Origin: an uncultured Oscillospiraceae bacterium
Lineage (GTDB): Bacteria; Bacillota; Clostridia; Oscillospirales; Oscillospiraceae
DNA length: 16,872 nucleotides
Direction: 5' to 3'
Assembly (NCBI GenBank): GCA_910578735.1
Contig: CAJTSQ010000046.1
Location: 1-16,872 of the forward strand
Part shown: in pieces, positions 14,717-16,872 of the stretch
Position numbering within the stretch: the first letter of the stretch is position 1
How the letters are laid out: the number at the start of each line of letters is the position of its first letter
Notes under the pieces: generated by a model
Told to the model about the DNA's origin: nothing
What the model saw: only the letters and a program-made list of their open reading frames with translations
The model's database searches: none
Translations under genes and position numbers: made by a program

Positions 14717-14845
14717 ATGCTGAGAACTGTGATACTTTATGGAAATAAACCGGAGCAGGAGAGGAGCTATATGAGCCGCCTGCTGTGTTGTGATGCGCTC
14801 TTTGGGTTGGAAACAGCTGTCAGGATAGGGGAACAAGCCTTGTAA
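14717..14845 (+). CDS. Candidate 42-residue small protein, unknown (or part of a structured RNA)
   Basis: The frame runs from ATG to TAA and is preceded by AGAAAGGAG with six bases of spacing. The product starts MLRTVILYGNKPEQERSY and contains MSRLLCCDALFGLETA, with a Cys-Cys pair and an amphipathic second half. It has no signal peptide or clear membrane helix. The unit has a very strong promoter at 14618-14667 and a strong terminator at 14874-14910, giving a transcript of about 235 bases. Codon use differs from its neighbours: third-position GC is about 55 %, with AGA, AGG and ATA codons, while nearby genes are overwhelmingly GC-ending. That may mean a young or transferred gene, or that the real product is the RNA. 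I do not recognise the protein. It is divergent from mntP. Confidence 0.5.
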   Translation: MLRTVILYGNKPEQERSYMSRLLCCDALFGLETAVRIGEQAL

Positions 14846-14873
14846 CGGGGGTTTTCTCTGCCCTTGACGCTGC

Positions 14874-14910
14874 ATCCGGGTGAGGCATCACGCCTCACCC
14901 GGATTTTTTT
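14874..14910 (+). terminator. Strong intrinsic terminator of the 42-codon unit
   Basis: ATCCGGGTGAGGC (14874-14886) and its exact complement (14892-14904) form a 13-bp stem with a 5-base loop, followed by a run of T to 14910. It isolates the short unit from rtcB. Confidence 0.93.
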
Positions 14911-15060
14911 GCGTTTGACGCGGGCGCCGGGCCGAAACAACAGGAACAGTCCGAGCATATTCTGATCCAACCGGTATGGCCGAGTGGGTCCGGGAAATTA
15001 TACTCTTTGTAATACAACAAGGCGCGGGCGGATGCCCGCACAGGAAAGAAGGGAAATCGT

Positions 15061-16269
15061 ATGCTAGAATTACAGGGCAAATATAATCAGGCCAAGGTCT
15101 TCACCGATGTGGTAGACCCGGCCTCCATCGCCCAGGTGATCGAGCTGTGCAACCAAGAATTCACCGCCGGCAGCCGCATCCGGCTCATGCCCGACGTACA
15201 CGCCGGGGTGGGCTGCACCGTGGGCACCACCATGACCATCACCGACAAGGTGGTGCCCAACCTGGTGGGGGTGGACATCGGCTGCGGCATGGAGACGGTC
15301 CGTATCCGGGAGGACCACCTGGAATTGCAGAAGCTGGATAAGCTGATCTATGAAAAAATCCCCTCCGGTTTTGCCATCCGCAGCCAGGCCCATCGGTACG
15401 CGGACCGGATCGACCTGGAGGAGCTGTGCTGTGCCCGGCACATTGACATGCGCCGGGCGGAGAGGAGCATCGGCACCCTTGGGGGCGGCAACCACTTTAT
15501 CGAGGTGGACCGTGACGAGGAGGGGCAGCTCTATGTGATCGTCCACTCCGGTAGCCGGCACTTGGGGCTGGAGGTGGCCAAGTACTACCAGGAGGAGGGC
15601 TACAAGGTTCTCAACCACACGGACGAGGCCGCACTGTCCCAGGTGATTGCCGAGATGAAGGCGGCCGGCCGGCAGAAGGAGATTCAAAAGGAGCTGAAGC
15701 GGCGGAAGAACCTGAAGCAGACCTCCGTTCCCAAAGCGCTGGCCTATGTCTCCGGAGCGCTGTTCGACCAGTACATCCACGACATGAAGCTGGTGCAGCG
15801 CTTTGCCGCCCTGAGCCGGCAGGCCATGGTGGAGGAGATCGTCAAGGGGATGAAGCTCCATGTGGAGGAACAGTTTACCACTGTCCACAACTATATCGAC
15901 ACCGATGCCATGATCCTGCGCAAAGGAGCGGTCTCTGCCCAAGCGGGGGAAAAGCTGCTCATCCCCATCAACATGCGGGATGGGAGCCTGCTGTGCGTGG
16001 GCAAGGGGAATGAGGACTGGAACTGCTCCGCCCCCCATGGGGCGGGCCGGCTCATGAGCCGCGGGGAGGCCAAGCAGTCCTTCACTGTATCCCAATTTAA
16101 AAAGGAGATGGACGGGATCTATACCACCTCCGTGGGACAGAACACTCTGGACGAGTGCCCCATGGCCTACAAGGGGATGGAGGACATCCTGGACAACATT
16201 GGCCCCACCGCCCGGGTGGAGAAGATCATCCGGCCCGTCTACAACTTTAAGGCGGGAGAGGGCGAATAA
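15061..16269 (+). CDS. rtcB: RNA-splicing ligase RtcB
   Basis: The 402-residue enzyme joins RNA 2',3'-cyclic phosphate (or 3'-phosphate) ends to 5'-hydroxyl ends using GTP and Mn2+. The signature residues are present: Asp72 and Cys75 in VGVDIGCGM, His145 in GGGNHFIEV, His162 in IVHSGSR and His276 in VHNYID as metal ligands, and His326 in APHGAGR, the residue that receives GMP. At about 400 residues it belongs to the shorter bacterial group. GAAGGG precedes the ATG. A possible TATACT -10 lies at 14999-15004 without a good -35. A small hairpin (GCGGGC-GGAT-GCCCGC, 15024-15039) sits in the leader. No archease or RtcA gene is beside it, so its RNA target (tRNA or rRNA repair, or recovery from toxin cuts) is unknown. 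Confidence 0.94.
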   Translation: MLELQGKYNQAKVFTDVVDPASIAQVIELCNQEFTAGSRIRLMPDVHAGVGCTVGTTMTITDKVVPNLVGVDIGCGMETVRIREDHLELQKLDKLIYEKIPSGFAIRSQAHRYADRIDLEELCCARHIDMRRAERSIGTLGGGNHFIEVDRDEEGQLYVIVHSGSRHLGLEVAKYYQEEGYKVLNHTDEAALSQVIAEMKAAGRQKEIQKELKRRKNLKQTSVPKALAYVSGALFDQYIHDMKLVQRFAALSRQAMVEEIVKGMKLHVEEQFTTVHNYIDTDAMILRKGAVSAQAGEKLLIPINMRDGSLLCVGKGNEDWNCSAPHGAGRLMSRGEAKQSFTVSQFKKEMDGIYTTSVGQNTLDECPMAYKGMEDILDNIGPTARVEKIIRPVYNFKAGEGE

Positions 16270-16275
16270 GAGGCA

Positions 16276-16314
16276 GGCCGCGCGGTTCAAAGCGAACGGC
16301 GCGGCCGCTTTTTG
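16276..16314 (+). terminator. Intrinsic terminator of rtcB
   Basis: GGCCGCGC (16276-16283) pairs with GCGCGGCC (16299-16306). The stem extends inward through GTTC/GAAC after one mismatch and is followed by GCTTTTTGC. It lies seven bases after the rtcB stop codon. Confidence 0.87.
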
Positions 16315-16355
16315 CCCTTTTCCCCCGAAATCCCGCCGGAAAGGGAAAATCCCTC

Positions 16356-16384
16356 TTGCATCTGGCGGGCGGAGCGGATATAAT
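16356..16384 (+). promoter_or_regulatory. Promoter of the interrupted ychF-like gene
   Basis: TTGCAT (16356-16361) and TATAAT (16379-16384) lie 17 bases apart. An AGAGGAG ribosome site (16417-16423 region) and a GTG start at 16429 follow, so the host gene's complete expression signals are intact up to the junction. Confidence 0.8.
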
Positions 16385-16428
16385 ATTTGGGCTGACTTGG
16401 AAAAATAATAGGAAAAGAGGAGTCCGCT

Positions 16429-16446
16429 GTGAAATTAGGCATCGTA
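16429..16446 (+). pseudogene. ychF: First codons of ychF, cut by the mobile element
   Basis: After the promoter and AGAGGAG site, GTG is followed by codons for Lys-Leu-Gly-Ile-Val. MKLGIV is the near-invariant beginning of the YchF/OLA1 P-loop protein, which continues GLPNVGKST in intact genes. Here the frame instead goes on as RYTPGFVIL and stops at 16474-16476, and the DNA becomes AT-rich. I infer that an integrative element entered within or next to codons 6-7. Only six codons support the gene identity, so other genes starting MKLGIV remain possible. If correct, the rest of ychF should be found at the far end of the element, perhaps with a substitute start supplied by the element. Confidence 0.55.
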
Positions 16447-16484
16447 AGATATACTCCTGGTTTTGTAATTCTATAAATCTCCAT

Positions 16485-16506
16485 AAACCTTGATATATCA
16501 AGGTTT
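16485..16506. repeat. 22-bp perfect palindrome
   Basis: AAACCTTGATA is followed directly by its exact complement, with further T after it. It can be a terminator-like hairpin or a recombinase/regulator binding site. Its place, about 40 bases inside the inferred element end, favours a role in integration or in stopping transcription from the flanking ychF promoter. Confidence 0.75.
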
Positions 16507-16560
16507 TTCAAAATCAGCACGAGTATATAGGCCCATACAATTCCATGCATCTCCATGCCA

Positions 16561-16582
16561 AAATGGTGTGGAAATGGTGTGG
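16561..16582 (+). repeat. 11-bp perfect tandem repeat
   Basis: AAATGGTGTGG occurs twice with no gap. Short tandem copies near the end of an integrative element are typical of recombinase arm-type binding sites, but no function is shown here. Confidence 0.8.
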
Positions 16583-16645
16583 TAGATTTGGACCAACGTC
16601 ATTAAGAAAGAGCCAGTGCAATACTTTCCCATATCACGAAAATTG

Positions 16646-16690
16646 AGCAGTAGTTGGTGCCTAAGACAAATCGCACCAGCTACTGCTTTT
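16646..16690 (+). terminator. Strong hairpin with T tail before the DUF5348 gene
   Basis: AGCAGTAGTTGGTGC (16646-16660) pairs with GCACCAGCTACTGCT (16673-16687), continuous in RNA through one U-G pair, with a 12-base loop and TTTT after it. It ends about 30 bases before the next start codon. It may insulate the element's genes from the host promoter or act as a leader attenuator. Confidence 0.75.
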
Positions 16691-16721
16691 GCATACAATT
16701 AAAATAAAGGAGTACATCAAT

Positions 16722-16872
16722 ATGAGAGAAGGTATTTTAATTCCTGACATGCAAACTGGTCGTGCGGATATCCGCTTCGGTAGTGATGACTGCTATGGAG
16801 GACTCCACTGCGGCACCACGATGGATATCTGGCTGAATGAGCATTGGGTACCAACCCGTATTGAGATGGACG
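16722..16872 (+). CDS. DUF5348-family protein, N-terminal part
   Basis: Fifty codons are visible before the window ends. The block CYGGLHCGTTMDIWLNEHW followed by VPTRIEMD is the signature of DUF5348, a small protein family of unknown function carried by conjugative and integrative elements of Firmicutes. AAAGGAG lies nine bases before the ATG. Codons are more AT-ending than in the chromosomal genes to the left, in line with transfer. Function is unknown. Confidence 0.8.
   Translation, partial: MREGILIPDMQTGRADIRFGSDDCYGGLHCGTTMDIWLNEHWVPTRIEMD

Larger units (their letters stand above)
16447..16872 (+). mobile_element. Left end of an integrative element (partial)
   Basis: From about 16447 GC content falls sharply, the frame of the presumed ychF is lost and a cluster of repeats appears. 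These are a 22-bp palindrome (16485-16506), direct ATCTCCAT copies (16477-16484 and 16549-16556) and an 11-bp tandem repeat (16561-16582). A DUF5348-type gene, typical of clostridial conjugative elements, starts at 16722. No recombinase gene is visible in the 426 bases available; it would lie further inside or at the other end. The exact junction and the element's type cannot be fixed from here. Confidence 0.6.

Noticed and set aside
14674..14910. Assignment of the short transcript to 6S RNA, tmRNA, RNase P RNA or SRP RNA
   Set aside because: The size and promoter would fit an abundant RNA, but I could not find the conserved cores of tmRNA, RNase P RNA or SRP RNA, nor a long 6S-like closing stem between the two ends.
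15070..16290. 406-codon open frame on the minus strand opposite rtcB
   Set aside because: The rtcB strand carries all catalytic motifs. The antisense translation is rich in His, Leu, Val and Gly with no domain and no start signals.
16498..16698. 66-codon minus-strand frame as the end of an integrase gene
   Set aside because: It shows no tyrosine- or serine-recombinase motif, spans the repeats and the hairpin at 16646-16690, and lacks a ribosome site.
1..16872. CRISPR array, tRNA or rRNA genes
   Set aside because: No regularly spaced repeats and no tRNA cloverleaf or rRNA segments were seen on either strand.

Overview
The window looks like chromosome of a GC-rich, spore-forming gut clostridium of the Oscillospiraceae type (Flavonifractor, Pseudoflavonifractor or Lawsonibacter-like). 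The reasons are about 60 % GC with strongly GC-ending codons, AGGAGG-type ribosome sites, a SpoVAC spore protein, a clostripain-type protease, and phage and mobile-element genes of clostridial type. The genus is an inference from gene content.

Layout. 1-1660: the tail of an M20-type amidohydrolase and a YfcC-family carrier, closed by a bidirectional terminator. 1664-3294 (minus strand): a compact four-gene phage lysis cassette (XhlA-like protein, two small membrane proteins, Amidase_2 endolysin) with no other phage genes beside it. 3397-4730: prfB (release factor 2) with its own promoter and terminator, and without the usual programmed frameshift. 4733-6725 (minus): a DUF6512-like membrane protein, an Sfp-type phosphopantetheinyl transferase and a MerR/GyrI-like regulator, probably one transcription unit, with an operator-like palindrome before the regulator. 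6840-7283: an isolated spoVAC. 7309-9405 (minus): a GlgX/isoamylase-type debranching enzyme. 9607-11943: a membrane-anchored clostripain-family protease. 12111-12611: a bactofilin. 12654-14523 (minus): a dicarboxylate/amino acid:cation symporter and the manganese exporter MntP. 14618-14910: a short transcription unit with an UP element, a perfect consensus promoter, a 42-codon reading frame and a strong terminator. 15061-16314: an RtcB RNA ligase.

From about 16447 the composition becomes AT-rich. The sequence up to there has a promoter, a ribosome site and a GTG start followed by the codons for KLGIV, which matches the conserved start of the GTPase/ATPase YchF. The frame then departs from that family and stops. 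Repeats, palindromes and a DUF5348 gene follow. I read this as the left end of an integrative element inserted in the first codons of ychF.

The two least explained things are the very strongly promoted 42-codon unit divergent from mntP and the element junction in ychF. Most other genes belong to known families. Their promoters and terminators are unusually easy to see, so most of the window can be divided into transcription units.
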